A DNA stretch of 64,000 nt from Cellvibrio sp. KY-GH-1 (GCF_008806975.1 NZ_CP031728.1:4423501-4487500), one strand, 5' to 3'; positions 1-9,521 are shown, numbered from the stretch's first letter. The notes: a model not told the origin generated them from the letters alone. Numbers and translations are program-made.

Positions 1-1078
1 AGGTGATGCTGCCCGTGTAGTGGTAGATTTCACTGGCAAGTCACGTCGCGAAGCAAAATTACAGAGTTACGATAATAAATCTGCTCGTTTTTCATTGGAT
101 ACCTGGATGGGTCCAGTAGCTTTCAATGTCCAATTTGTTGCGCAAAAACTGCAAGGTATCATGCTGGTGGGCAATGCGCCTTATGCGATTAGTGGTGAGC
201 AAATTGTAGATAACGTTTCTTTACAAAGCGAACGAAAAAATGCACAAAAAATTAAACAAAAAGAAAAAAATAAATCTGCACAAAAAGAGTTGCCTATTAG
301 CGAACAAGTGGCTCATTTGAGTGCACAACAAGAGCAACTTATCTTGGGTGGCGAAGCGGCACTTTGGGCTGAAATCGTCGACGAACACAGTATTGACTTG
401 CGATTGTGGCCGCGTGCATTTGTTGTGGGTGAACGGCTCTGGTCGGCCCAAAGTTTGCAAGATGAATCCCGTATGTATTACCGCTTGAATTTTGTAGCGC
501 AATGGGCAGAGAAGTCGGTCGCGTTGCAGCACAAACTCCAACAGCAAATGGCGTTGAAGCGTTTGTTAGGGGAACAGGCAGGTGCAACTGAAATACAAGC
601 TTTGGAAACTTTTATGCAATTGTTGGAACCGGCGCATTACTATCATCGCCACCATGAAAAGTCAGTCTATGAAAGTTATTCGAAAGCTGACCCGCTTAAC
701 CGTTTGGTTGATGCCTTACCCGTAGAAAATGAAGGTCTACAGCAGTTTAATCAGCGGTTGGAACAGTGGTTAATCAATCCTGCTGCCAATGCACAAGGCG
801 ATGAATTGAAAACCCAATTACTGGTCTGGGCGGAGAACCGCCGTGTGCTGGAATCCTTGCTGGTAAAGCACCCGCAATGGCGTTCGTTGGCAGACAATGC
901 AGATCGTCTGGTTACGGCGACTATTTTGCTGCTGGATAAGCGTGCGCACAGCAGCAAGTTGCCAGATGATGAGCGTGAAAAAATTGAAAATTTGCTGCAC
1001 CAGCTGCGACAAATGGACCAGGAAATAATAATAGCCCTGATTGGTTCGCTGGAAAAAATTCTGTATTCGTTTACATAA
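1..1078 (+). CDS. beta-N-acetylhexosaminidase, GH20 (5' partial)
   Basis: The frame is open from the left edge (codons from base 2), so this is the C-terminal part of a longer protein. The motif GGEAALWAEIVDEH followed by LRLWPRAFVVGERLWS is the end of the GH20 TIM barrel, where the Trp and Glu line the GlcNAc subsite. The catalytic Asp-Glu pair should lie upstream of the window. A Lys-rich segment (about residues 70-95 from base 20) precedes this motif and looks like an insertion loop. After the barrel there is a helical tail of about 200 residues. Family knowledge: GH20 enzymes release GlcNAc from chitooligosaccharides, usually in the periplasm. The neighbouring TonB receptor, halogenases and chitinase fit a chitin-use locus. 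Substrate is inferred, not seen. Confidence 0.88.
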   Translation, partial: GDAARVVVDFTGKSRREAKLQSYDNKSARFSLDTWMGPVAFNVQFVAQKLQGIMLVGNAPYAISGEQIVDNVSLQSERKNAQKIKQKEKNKSAQKELPISEQVAHLSAQQEQLILGGEAALWAEIVDEHSIDLRLWPRAFVVGERLWSAQSLQDESRMYYRLNFVAQWAEKSVALQHKLQQQMALKRLLGEQAGATEIQALETFMQLLEPAHYYHRHHEKSVYESYSKADPLNRLVDALPVENEGLQQFNQRLEQWLINPAANAQGDELKTQLLVWAENRRVLESLLVKHPQWRSLADNADRLVTATILLLDKRAHSSKLPDDEREKIENLLHQLRQMDQEIIIALIGSLEKILYSFT

Positions 1079-1080
1079 AA

Positions 1081-1111
1081 CCTGACCGTGGAAATATTGG
1101 TCGGGTTTTTT
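1081..1111 (+). terminator. Rho-independent terminator after the GH20 gene
   Basis: CCTGACC (1081-1087) pairs with GGTCGGG (1099-1105), with one G-T pair, followed by six T. It begins 3 bases after the hexosaminidase stop, so the regulator downstream needs its own promoter. Confidence 0.75.
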
Positions 1112-1121
1112 GTAAATTCTA

Positions 1122-1137
1122 TTGACAACGTTGTCCA
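1122..1137. promoter_or_regulatory. LacI-type palindromic operator candidate
   Basis: GACAACGTTGTC (1124-1135) is a perfect 12-bp palindrome with a central CG, as in LacI-family operators. It overlaps a TTGACA (1122-1127) that could be a -35 box. It lies between the hexosaminidase terminator and the AraC-type gene. LacI-family regulators of GlcNAc/chitin genes are known in related gammaproteobacteria; that this site belongs to one is inference, and no LacI gene is in the window. Confidence 0.45.
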
Positions 1138-1250
1138 TGTGGCGCACAGTTAAACTGCCAAAGGCTTGAAATTGATCAAGCAGTAGTTGTTGTTACTTGC
1201 TCCCAGGATAGAAAAATAATTAGAACATTGTTCTTAATGGGTAGGTTGCT

Positions 1251-1787
1251 ATGACAGAGGTAGCACTGGCTAACAAACACATTTTGGCGCTGATCATCAG
1301 CGGCGTTTTGGCGGCGATTGCGGTTGCTTTTCTGTTAGTGCGCAATCGCAATTTGAGTCGAGCATTGCAGAATACAAGGTCTGCAATCCAAATGAATTCG
1401 GTAGCACATTTGATTCAGGAGGTGCCTAATCCTTCAGATGTGCAGCAAAAGGAACTGGTTGAAAAGTTGGTGGTGTTTATGGAGCAGAACAAGCCTTATC
1501 TGGAATCCCATATCACGGTTGAACGTCTGGCTAACAAATTAAATGTTTCGCCCAAATTGTTATCCAGCACTATTAACAGCCAGCTTCATGTGAATTTTTT
1601 TGAGTTGATAGGTAATTACCGGGTGGCGGAAGCCAAAAAGCGGTTGGCCGATGAAGAGCTGCGCCAAAAATCTATCAGCGAAATTATGAAAAGCTGCGGC
1701 TTTAATAGTAAGTCGGTATTTAATCAGGCCTTTAAAAAATCTGTTGGTGTTACGCCCAGCCATTATCGCCAACAGCATTTGCACTAA
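1251..1787 (+). CDS. AraC-family regulator with a single N-terminal membrane anchor
   Basis: 178 residues. Residues about 10-28 form one hydrophobic segment followed by RNRN, predicting a one-pass inner-membrane anchor with the rest in the cytoplasm. Residues about 68-175 are an AraC/XylS two-helix-turn-helix domain, including NFFELIGNYRVAEAKKRL and CGFNSKSVFNQAFKK. The linker is short and there is no sugar-binding cupin domain. Its DNA-binding part is clearly the same subfamily as the C-terminus of the seven-TM regulator at 20011-21207, so this may be a shortened relative. It lies directly upstream of the TonB receptor, which makes that receptor the likely target (inference). The start is ATG at 1251 with GTAGG upstream. 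Confidence 0.8.
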   Translation: MTEVALANKHILALIISGVLAAIAVAFLLVRNRNLSRALQNTRSAIQMNSVAHLIQEVPNPSDVQQKELVEKLVVFMEQNKPYLESHITVERLANKLNVSPKLLSSTINSQLHVNFFELIGNYRVAEAKKRLADEELRQKSISEIMKSCGFNSKSVFNQAFKKSVGVTPSHYRQQHLH

Positions 1788-1949
1788 AGCCGCTGCACGC
1801 TCCGTGTGACTAACGGTTTGATGGAAATGCAGGTTAATTCGATTTTAGTTGTTAATGATGTAAATGGAGTGTCCACAGAATTACGTATAACGCGGTTTGT
1901 TATAAGTGATCAGAGATTTAATACGAGAGAAAAAACCAAGGGGTTAGAT

Positions 1950-4900
1950 ATGTTTACAAGTAAAAACAAAATGACAGACATGTCGGGTAAGCGATTTAAA
2001 AAATCCTTGCTGGCTGTTTCGATCATGGCATTCACCATGCCAGCATTTGCACAAGACAGCAAAAAAGCCGATGAAAATCTGGAAGAAGTTGTTGTTACCG
2101 GTATGAAAAGCAGTATCGATTCTGCACAAGAATTGAAGCGTAATGCGGATACCGTAAAAGATGTAATTACTGCAACCGACATAGGTGCATTACCGGATAA
2201 ATCGGTTACTGAAGCATTACAACGTGTTCCTGGTGTAACCATCGAGCGCTTTGCTTCTTCTGATGACCCCAAGCACTATGCGGATGAAGGTACTGGCGTG
2301 TTGGTGCGCGGCCTTGACCGCGTGCGCTCGGAAATTAACGGCCGCGATGCGTTCAGTGCTAACCCCTGGGGTGGCTTGAGCTACGAAGATTTCCCGGCAG
2401 AATTGTTGGGTGCAGTGGAGGTTGTTAAAAACCAAACTGCTGACCTGATCTCTGGTGGTATCGCCGGTACTGTTAACCTGGTAACTCGCAAGCCATTTGA
2501 TTCAGATGAACAGTTACTTTCTTTCAGCGCTAAAGCCAACTACGGCGATTTCCGCGAAGAAGTGACACCATCTTTCTCTGCACTTTTTGCGGATAGTTGG
2601 GAAACCAGTGCTGGTAAGTTCGGCTTCCTGGTGGCAGGTTCTCAATCAGAATATAAATCTCGTGGTGACGGTGTGGGTGTAGGTAACTTCCACAGCCGTG
2701 GCCCGGTTGATACCTTCTCTTATGATGTCTGGGGTACTCCTGCTCCGGGTGTTGTTAAGGACAGTTATTCGCATCCTTGTATGCCAGAGGCAACCGATTG
2801 GCGCGCCTGTACCCCGGCACAACTTGCTGATGGTGCTAAGAAGTTCACCGCAGACGATGCTGCAGCTTACGTTCCGAAATATGAAGGTACTGCGATTACT
2901 GGTCAGCCTGATGGTGTGACTTACTACACTCCGGCACAGATCCACCTGAGCACCGCGGAAAATGACCGCGAGCGCACCGGTTTTACTACCTCGCTGCAAT
3001 GGGCTAACGCGGATGAGACGGTGACTGCGACCTTGGAGCATATTAATTCCAAAGCGTCTTTGGAATGGCAGGAGCACCGTGTTGGTCAAGCGGCCCAGGG
3101 TTTTAAAGGCTTTATGGCTAGCTCACACGACTGGCTGGATAAGTCTGCTGATGGTTACCCTCGCACCTTTGATTCAAATGGCTTCCTGACTTCAGGTGTT
3201 GGTGTAGGCATTAGCGGTGATGTGCCGCTGTTGTACATCACCCGTTGGAACTACAACGAAAATACCGTTGAAGATACCTCTTTCAATGTAACGCTGACTC
3301 CCAATGATCGTTTGAAAGTTGAGCTTGATTTCCAGCACATAGAATCTGAAAAACTGGTGCATAACTACAGCATGTCTGGCCAGACTCGTGGCGGTTCTGC
3401 TGCGGTAGGTAAATTGTTGCCTTACTATCTGGATTTGACTGGCAGTCGCCCTGCAATCGAATTCCTGAGCGATACCGATTTTACTGGCTGGATTGATCAA
3501 GCGGCTTTCCAACCGGAAGTATTTATCGGTTCAGGTATGCAACAGGAAGAGCTTAACAATGCCGATTCCGACAGCTTTAAAGTTGATGTGGAATATGCGT
3601 TGGACGGCGTAATTACAGCGGTTAAAGGTGGTGTGTATTACACCGATAAAACTCTGACTGTGCGCGATACCGAATACGCCGGCTGGTCTCCCATTTCTAC
3701 TCCCTGGGTAAACGAGCAACGCGTTGCTTCGGCTGCAGCGAATCGCCCGGATTTGTATGACCGTCTTGATTTCTCGGATTACTACAATGGCGACGTTCTG
3801 AGTGGCGGCGTGCAGAGCTTTATGTTCCCCTCACTTGAGTTGGTAAAAAATTATCCGCAATCGCTGCGTGATGGTTGTGCCGATGGCTGGTCAACAGTGG
3901 GTGATAGCGCGGGTAACGCCGCAGATGGTAGCGGTGGTTGTGCGATTCCTTACGAAGATATGGAAGGTCGCACAAGTCACTTTGCTGATCACGACGTAAG
4001 TGAATCCAACGAAAAACGCACAGAAGCTTATCTGCGCGGTGACTTCGAATTTGCAGACCTGTCGACTCCTATCAAAGGTAACTTCGGCCTGCGCTACGTG
4101 AACTATCAACTGGAATCTTCCGGCTTTGTGGTACTACCTCCAGAGACCAGTCGTGGCGGCGCGCAAACCGCTGGATTCCTGCAGTCCCAATACCCAAGTA
4201 TTTATGCGTTGGCTAATGGCGAATCCATGCCAAGCACGGTTGACGGCACTGACTACGACACAGTGTTGCCAAGCTTGAACGTGACCTTCGGTGTGACCGA
4301 TGATGTTATTGTGCGCTTTGGTGCATCGCAAGGTTTGTTCTACCCAAGCTTGACCGACACTCGCAATCGCGTGATCGTTGGTTTGACTGTGGATCCAAAA
4401 CTGCAAGACGAATCCAAACCACAAAGCGATACCACTAACCCGGTTATTGGCATTGACAGCGTTGCTCTTGATGCATCAGCCAGCAACCCGTACCTGCAAC
4501 CGGAAGAATCGGTTAACCTGGATTTGACTACCGAATGGTACTTTGCGAAGGCTGGCTCTGTAAGCGTTGGTCTGTTCCACAAAAAACTGGATAACATAAT
4601 TCGCAACAAACAGTTTGATTTGGACATTACCCAAGGTGGTGCGGCGCATACCCTCTCTGCTTATGGTCCAGCGAATACCGGTTCGGGCACCATTCGCGGT
4701 GTAGAATTTTCTTACTCACAGTTCTACGACATGCTGCCAGGTGCCTGGAGTGGTTTAGGTTTGCAGTTTAACTTCACCTATATTGACCAAAATGGATTGG
4801 AAGATCCTAATGGTGCGTTACCGCCAAGCACTCGCTTTAACTCTGCTGGTGAGCCAGTGGTGGACGAGCGCAACACCTTCCGTGTATTCAGCGGTTTGCC

Positions 4901-5237
4901 ACTGCAAGGTTACTCTGACGAGAACCTGAACCTGGTTGGTATGTACGAATACAACGACATTTCGTTCCGTCTGGCTTATACCTGGCGTTCTGAATACTTG
5001 TTGACCTTGCGTGAATCTGAGGACTTCTCTCCGGTTTATGCCAAGGCCGCCGGTATGCTGGATTCCAGCTTGTATTACAGCATCAATGAGAATTGGCAAG
5101 TTGGTATCGAAGGCAGCAACCTGCTGAACACAGAGACCAAAACCGAGTATCAAATGAACCAGGCGGGGGTAAGAACTGACGCGTTGAACTTCACTACTGA
5201 CCGTCGTTATGCGCTGAGCGTTCGTGCGAAATTCTAA
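1950..5237 (+). CDS. TonB-dependent outer-membrane receptor (chitin/GlcNAc locus)
   Basis: About 1095 residues from the ATG at 1950, chosen because AAGGGG precedes it and a signal peptide follows (charged start, hydrophobic core, PAFA cleavage near residue 34). An open frame reaches further upstream but gives a non-signal extension. The mature N-terminus carries a TonB-box-like EEVVVTG (about 45-51), then a plug domain with ALPDKSVTEALQRVPGVTIE, then a long barrel ending in aromatic KF. The size and plug sequence match the large TonB receptors of Xanthomonas, Caulobacter and Cellvibrio that import oligosaccharides. The tryptophan-halogenase/cupin genes downstream are typical companions of this receptor class. 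GlcNAc oligomers as ligand are inferred from the flanking GH20 and GH18 genes. Confidence 0.9.
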   Translation: MFTSKNKMTDMSGKRFKKSLLAVSIMAFTMPAFAQDSKKADENLEEVVVTGMKSSIDSAQELKRNADTVKDVITATDIGALPDKSVTEALQRVPGVTIERFASSDDPKHYADEGTGVLVRGLDRVRSEINGRDAFSANPWGGLSYEDFPAELLGAVEVVKNQTADLISGGIAGTVNLVTRKPFDSDEQLLSFSAKANYGDFREEVTPSFSALFADSWETSAGKFGFLVAGSQSEYKSRGDGVGVGNFHSRGPVDTFSYDVWGTPAPGVVKDSYSHPCMPEATDWRACTPAQLADGAKKFTADDAAAYVPKYEGTAITGQPDGVTYYTPAQIHLSTAENDRERTGFTTSLQWANADETVTATLEHINSKASLEWQEHRVGQAAQGFKGFMASSHDWLDKSADGYPRTFDSNGFLTSGVGVGISGDVPLLYITRWNYNENTVEDTSFNVTLTPNDRLKVELDFQHIESEKLVHNYSMSGQTRGGSAAVGKLLPYYLDLTGSRPAIEFLSDTDFTGWIDQAAFQPEVFIGSGMQQEELNNADSDSFKVDVEYALDGVITAVKGGVYYTDKTLTVRDTEYAGWSPISTPWVNEQRVASAAANRPDLYDRLDFSDYYNGDVLSGGVQSFMFPSLELVKNYPQSLRDGCADGWSTVGDSAGNAADGSGGCAIPYEDMEGRTSHFADHDVSESNEKRTEAYLRGDFEFADLSTPIKGNFGLRYVNYQLESSGFVVLPPETSRGGAQTAGFLQSQYPSIYALANGESMPSTVDGTDYDTVLPSLNVTFGVTDDVIVRFGASQGLFYPSLTDTRNRVIVGLTVDPKLQDESKPQSDTTNPVIGIDSVALDASASNPYLQPEESVNLDLTTEWYFAKAGSVSVGLFHKKLDNIIRNKQFDLDITQGGAAHTLSAYGPANTGSGTIRGVEFSYSQFYDMLPGAWSGLGLQFNFTYIDQNGLEDPNGALPPSTRFNSAGEPVVDERNTFRVFSGLPLQGYSDENLNLVGMYEYNDISFRLAYTWRSEYLLTLRESEDFSPVYAKAAGMLDSSLYYSINENWQVGIEGSNLLNTETKTEYQMNQAGVRTDALNFTTDRRYALSVRAKF

Positions 5238-5284
5238 TTAGCCGTTTCTATTTAGAAACAGTTAACTAGAGACTGTATAAAAAA

Positions 5285-5314
5285 GCGCGCAGCCTTGTTC
5301 TGCGCGCTTTTTTT
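5285..5314 (+). terminator. Rho-independent terminator after the TonB receptor
   Basis: GCGCGCAG (5285-5292) pairs with CTGCGCGC (5300-5307), followed by seven T. It separates the receptor from the halogenase genes, which are therefore either read-through or start from a promoter in 5315-5396. Confidence 0.85.
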
Positions 5315-5396
5315 ATGCTACATAAATACTGACACAAATCGGTAGATAAACATTCGTTAGAGTAGTATTCAAGAGCCAGCCAATTAGGCACTGACT

Positions 5397-6905
5397 ATGC
5401 AAAAGAACACCCTGAATTCCATCTGTATTGTTGGTGGCGGCACGGCGGGCTGGATGGCAGCAAGTCTATTGTCGTCGGCGTTACAAGGTAGCCGAATAAA
5501 CATTACCGTAATTGAATCGCCGGATATCGCCACTATTGGCGTGGGTGAATCTACCGTTCCATCAATCATGGATTTTCTGCGTGTTTGTCAAATCAACCTG
5601 AAAGAGTTTGTGGAAGCAACCTCGGCAACCTTCAAGCTGGGAATTCGCTTTGACGATTGGTTAAAACCCGGCGAACAATTTTTTCATCCGTTTGGTACAG
5701 TTGGTCAAAGTATCCACGGTTTTGAGTTCTATCAAGCCTGGTTAAAAACCTGTGCTGATGGCAATCGCACCCGTTGGGTCGATCACTCACCCTGCGCAGT
5801 CATGGCCGAAAACCGCCGTTTTATGTTGCGTCCGCCGCAACATCAGAACTGGGTGTTGCGTAGCTATGCACATGCCCTGCATCTGGATGCAATTTTAGCG
5901 GCGCGTTATTTACGTGATTTATCGCTGGCGCGCGGTGTAGAAAGAATCGAAGCAACTGTCATGAATGTTGTCGTTGACGAGCGACAGTTTATTAGCGCTC
6001 TGGAATTAACAGGCGGCGATACAATTACCAGCGATTTCTTTATTGATTGCACTGGCTTTAAAGGCATCTTGATTGAAGAGGCGTTAAAGGTCGGTTACGA
6101 GGATTGGACCGATTATTTACCTTGCAATCGCGCAATTGCGGTACAAACGACCAATACCGGTGAACCTTCACCTTTCACGCAAGCTAAGGCGCGTGATGCA
6201 GGTTGGACCTGGAAAATTCCGTTGCAGCATCGCACCGGCAATGGTTATGTGTATTCCAGTCGATATTGTTCTGATGACAAAGCGATTGATACCCTGTTAG
6301 GCGCGGTAGACGGCGAATTGCTCAGCGACCCGCGCGTGATTCCATTTACGACCGGGCGCCGAAAAAAAATATGGCACAATAACTGTTTGGCGCTAGGGCT
6401 TGCATCCGGATTTTTGGAACCCTTGGAGTCGACTGCGATTCATTTGGTGTATAAAACACTAGTTCATTTTATCCGATATTTTCCTGATTTGGATTTTGAG
6501 TCTCACACCGAGCAGGCATTTAATCAGAAAATAAATGCCGACTATCAAGAAATTCGAGATTTTATTATTTTGCATTACTGCACAACCCAGCGTGACGACA
6601 CTGACTTCTGGCGCTGGTGCCAGAGCATGCCTGTCCCTGATTCGTTGCAGGAAAAAATTCGCTTGTTCCGCGAGCGCGGGCAAATAGATCATTTACCAGG
6701 AGAATTTTTTACCAGCGACAGTTGGTGTTCGATTTTAGAGGGGATGAGTGTGCGTCCGAAAAAATACCATCCGTTAATGGATGCATTTGATAGCAAGATG
6801 TTAGCAAGAACCTTGCAGGAAACCGCACAAAATGTTTACCAGACGGTAATGCAAATGCCGAATCACTATGACTATATTCAGCAACACTGCCCTGCTAAAA
6901 AGTAG
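5397..6905 (+). CDS. FAD-dependent tryptophan-halogenase-family protein (first copy)
   Basis: 502 residues. The N-terminal FAD-binding loop reads IVGGGTAGWMAA (residues 11-22). Lys80 in TFKLGIRFDDW sits where PrnA has its catalytic Lys79. WTWKIP matches the family WxWxIP motif, and FLEPLESTAI supplies the conserved glutamate (Glu344). All the landmark residues of a flavin halogenase are thus present. Proteins of this class next to TonB receptors are common in Caulobacter, Xanthomonas and Cellvibrio, but their substrate is not established; a role on tryptophan is not implied. It forms a likely operon with the cupin gene (53 bases) and the second halogenase (31 bases further). No flavin reductase gene is nearby. 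Confidence 0.88.
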   Translation: MQKNTLNSICIVGGGTAGWMAASLLSSALQGSRINITVIESPDIATIGVGESTVPSIMDFLRVCQINLKEFVEATSATFKLGIRFDDWLKPGEQFFHPFGTVGQSIHGFEFYQAWLKTCADGNRTRWVDHSPCAVMAENRRFMLRPPQHQNWVLRSYAHALHLDAILAARYLRDLSLARGVERIEATVMNVVVDERQFISALELTGGDTITSDFFIDCTGFKGILIEEALKVGYEDWTDYLPCNRAIAVQTTNTGEPSPFTQAKARDAGWTWKIPLQHRTGNGYVYSSRYCSDDKAIDTLLGAVDGELLSDPRVIPFTTGRRKKIWHNNCLALGLASGFLEPLESTAIHLVYKTLVHFIRYFPDLDFESHTEQAFNQKINADYQEIRDFIILHYCTTQRDDTDFWRWCQSMPVPDSLQEKIRLFRERGQIDHLPGEFFTSDSWCSILEGMSVRPKKYHPLMDAFDSKMLARTLQETAQNVYQTVMQMPNHYDYIQQHCPAKK

Positions 6906-6958
6906 CGCCACTAATAAAATGATGCAACTGTGGATGTTGCTTTGGTGAGTAACACAAT

Positions 6959-7975
6959 ATGACGGCGTATAAACCTATTCCAGAATACCGCGAACTTGGC
7001 GCGCAGCAATTTTTTGCAGAAATAGCGCCTGCTCAGCAGCCTATCGTCATTCGAAACTTTGTCCAGTATTGGCCCGTCGTTGCAGCGGCAAAAAAGTCAC
7101 CGCAGGATTTTGCAGCTTACCTGCTGCGCTTTTACACCGGTAAAAAAGCCAGGATTTTCGTTGCACCTCCGGCGGCTAACAAACGTTTTTATTACAACAA
7201 TGATATGACCGATGTGAATTATCTGCGCGGGGAAGAGCGTGTGGATTTATTTTTAGGTCGTTTACTGGAGTTGATGGATCGGGACGTCTACCCGGCTATC
7301 TCCATTCAAAATTCTTCACCGGCGGACATATTGCCGGGATTGATTGCCGAAAATAAGTCCGATTTTTTCCCCGATGAAGAGCCCCACCTTTGGGTTGGCA
7401 ATGAGGGCATTGTCAGCGCTCACTACGACGGTGCAGACAATATTGCATGTGTTGTGGCAGGGCGTCGGCGCTTTGTGCTATTCGCCCCGGATCAAGTCGG
7501 TAATTTATACCCCGGTTCGCTAAATTTTACGCCTGCCGGCGCGCCCACCAGTATGGTCAATTTGAACGAGCCGGATTTCGAGCGCTATCCACTGTTCCAA
7601 ATCGCATTGGACAATGCCTATTCGGTAGAACTCGATCCTGGCGACGCCATTTTTATTCCCATGCTTTGGTGGCACCATGTGGAATCACTGGAAAAAGTAA
7701 ATGCGTTGATGAATTTCTGGTGGAATGGCTCCGCTGCGAAAAATGCAATCCCACCCAGCCCCATTGATAGTTTAAATATCGCACTGCTTGCCATGCGCGA
7801 TTTAACACCAAAACAGCGCAATGCCTGGCGGTGCCTTTTTGATCACTACTTATTCAAACAGGGTGTTGATCCTGCTGCTTATATTCCCGAGCATCAACAA
7901 CATTTACTAGGAAAAGTCTCGCTGGACTATGTGCGTGCTATCAAAGACTATTTTATTGAAAAATTAAAGAAGTAA
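6959..7975 (+). CDS. JmjC/cupin-8-like protein between the two halogenases
   Basis: 338 residues, no signal peptide. The core contains HYDGADNIACVVAGRRRFVLF, where His and Asp give the HxD iron-binding pair of 2-oxoglutarate oxygenases of the cupin-8 / FIH type. A second conserved histidine lies in IFIPMLWWHHVESL. The start of the fold (PIVIRNFVQYWPVV) also fits the family. Members hydroxylate proteins or small molecules; the substrate here is unknown. The position between two halogenase genes, with short gaps on both sides, suggests one modification unit acting with the TonB receptor system (inference). GGTGAG lies upstream of the ATG. Confidence 0.82.
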   Translation: MTAYKPIPEYRELGAQQFFAEIAPAQQPIVIRNFVQYWPVVAAAKKSPQDFAAYLLRFYTGKKARIFVAPPAANKRFYYNNDMTDVNYLRGEERVDLFLGRLLELMDRDVYPAISIQNSSPADILPGLIAENKSDFFPDEEPHLWVGNEGIVSAHYDGADNIACVVAGRRRFVLFAPDQVGNLYPGSLNFTPAGAPTSMVNLNEPDFERYPLFQIALDNAYSVELDPGDAIFIPMLWWHHVESLEKVNALMNFWWNGSAAKNAIPPSPIDSLNIALLAMRDLTPKQRNAWRCLFDHYLFKQGVDPAAYIPEHQQHLLGKVSLDYVRAIKDYFIEKLKK

Positions 7976-8006
7976 GCAGGCAGTCTAATCGCCCAATAGT
8001 GAATTA

Positions 8007-9521
8007 ATGAATATGAATAGCGAACAGCAAAAGCCAAAAAAAATCCTTATTGTCGGCGGCGGGACTGCAGGCTGGATGGCGGCAAATTTAATGGCTTCCC
8101 GCTGGCGGGATATTGAAGTTAGTCTGTTGGAATCGGCGGATATTGGTATTATTGGTGTGGGCGAAGGTTCAACACCGCATTTGAAATTCTTTTTTGATAC
8201 GGTGGGACTCGCTGAATCTGAATGGATGCCGCGTTGCAATGCGACCTATAAGAATGGAATTTCTTTTGCAGGCTGGTCTGCGATTCCCGGGTATGAATCT
8301 TATTTTCATCCTTTTCCGGCGCAGACTGATGACATGCTCACCGTTCCTCATTTTTTTAGCAGCATCAATGCGCGTATGCAGGGGCATGATGCAGTCGCAC
8401 ATCCAGACCACTATTTTTTAGAAACCTATCTCACCCGAGAAAATTTAGGCCCGATACCGAATGAAACTTTTCCATTTGGTGTCGCCTATGGATACCACTT
8501 CGATGCAACTCTGTTGGGGCAGTTTCTTGCAGAGACTGGCGTGAGTCGCGGGGTAAAAAGAATTATCGGTACTGTAACTGAGGTTGTGCTCGGACCCTAT
8601 GGCGCGATCGCGTCGCTTCGTCTGGATGATGGGAGTTTTATCGATTCCGATGTATTTATCGATTGCTCGGGTTTTAAATCCCTACTAATGCAAGGGGCAT
8701 TGAAGGCCAGTTACAAAAGTTTCAGCGATAATTTGTTTAACAACGCGGCCGTAGTGATGCCCAGTGAAATTTCTGCTGTTATTCCTCCTGAGACAAAATC
8801 AACCGCACTATCAAATGGTTGGGCATGGAAAATTCCGTTAACCAACCGGTTCGGAAATGGCTATGTTTATAGCGCAGACTACCTGACACCGGATCAGGCC
8901 GAGACAGAATTACGGCGACATTTGGGGCTGCTCGACAGCGATGTGGACGCCAGACATTTGCAAATGAAAGTTGGGCGCGTAGAAAAACACTGGGAGCAAA
9001 ATTGTCTGGCAGTCGGTTTATCGCAAGGCTTTATAGAGCCCTTGGAGGCTACGGCGCTCGCACTTTCGCTGGAAACGATTACGCGCTTTATGAGTTTTTA
9101 TGAGCGTGGTGAATTTACCAATGAATTTGCAGATGCTTTTAATAAAGAGATTAATGCAAAGTTTGATGGCGTTAGAGATTACATTGTTTGTCATTACAAA
9201 GTGAATCAGCGGCGCGATACTGATTATTGGCGAAACAATGCTGCTAACATGCATCTCTCAGATAGCCTTAGTAAAATTTTACATTTCTGGTGGAACAGTA
9301 AAGATTTTGCAAAAGACATGTATATGAATAATCTGACAGGGAGTTATCAGCCAAAATCCTGGGCTTGCTTATTGGCGGGCTATGGCGTTTTTCCTGCATT
9401 GAGCCAGAATTCAATGAACGATCAATACGCGTCAACGCAAAACATGGCGCAGTTGGCGGATTTTATTCGTCGATGTGGTCTGAATTTCAAATCACACAAC
9501 GAGCAACTGAATATTCGCTAG
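8007..9521 (+). CDS. FAD-dependent tryptophan-halogenase-family protein (second copy)
   Basis: 504 residues. It has the FAD loop IVGGGTAGWMAAN (16-28), Lys82 in ATYKNGISFAGW at the catalytic-lysine position, WAWKIP as the WxWxIP motif and FIEPLEATALAL with the conserved glutamate. Compared with the first copy, the EST after the proline is EAT, a change beside the chloride/flavin region. The two copies are only moderately alike, so they are old paralogs rather than a recent duplication. It is last in the 5397-9521 unit. Two ATGs two codons apart are possible starts and neither has a strong ribosome site. Confidence 0.87.
   Translation: MNMNSEQQKPKKILIVGGGTAGWMAANLMASRWRDIEVSLLESADIGIIGVGEGSTPHLKFFFDTVGLAESEWMPRCNATYKNGISFAGWSAIPGYESYFHPFPAQTDDMLTVPHFFSSINARMQGHDAVAHPDHYFLETYLTRENLGPIPNETFPFGVAYGYHFDATLLGQFLAETGVSRGVKRIIGTVTEVVLGPYGAIASLRLDDGSFIDSDVFIDCSGFKSLLMQGALKASYKSFSDNLFNNAAVVMPSEISAVIPPETKSTALSNGWAWKIPLTNRFGNGYVYSADYLTPDQAETELRRHLGLLDSDVDARHLQMKVGRVEKHWEQNCLAVGLSQGFIEPLEATALALSLETITRFMSFYERGEFTNEFADAFNKEINAKFDGVRDYIVCHYKVNQRRDTDYWRNNAANMHLSDSLSKILHFWWNSKDFAKDMYMNNLTGSYQPKSWACLLAGYGVFPALSQNSMNDQYASTQNMAQLADFIRRCGLNFKSHNEQLNIR

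Noticed and set aside
1806..1949. In-frame extension before the TonB receptor
   Set aside because: It gives 48 residues with no signal-peptide character, while the ATG at 1950 has a ribosome site and begins a proper signal sequence.
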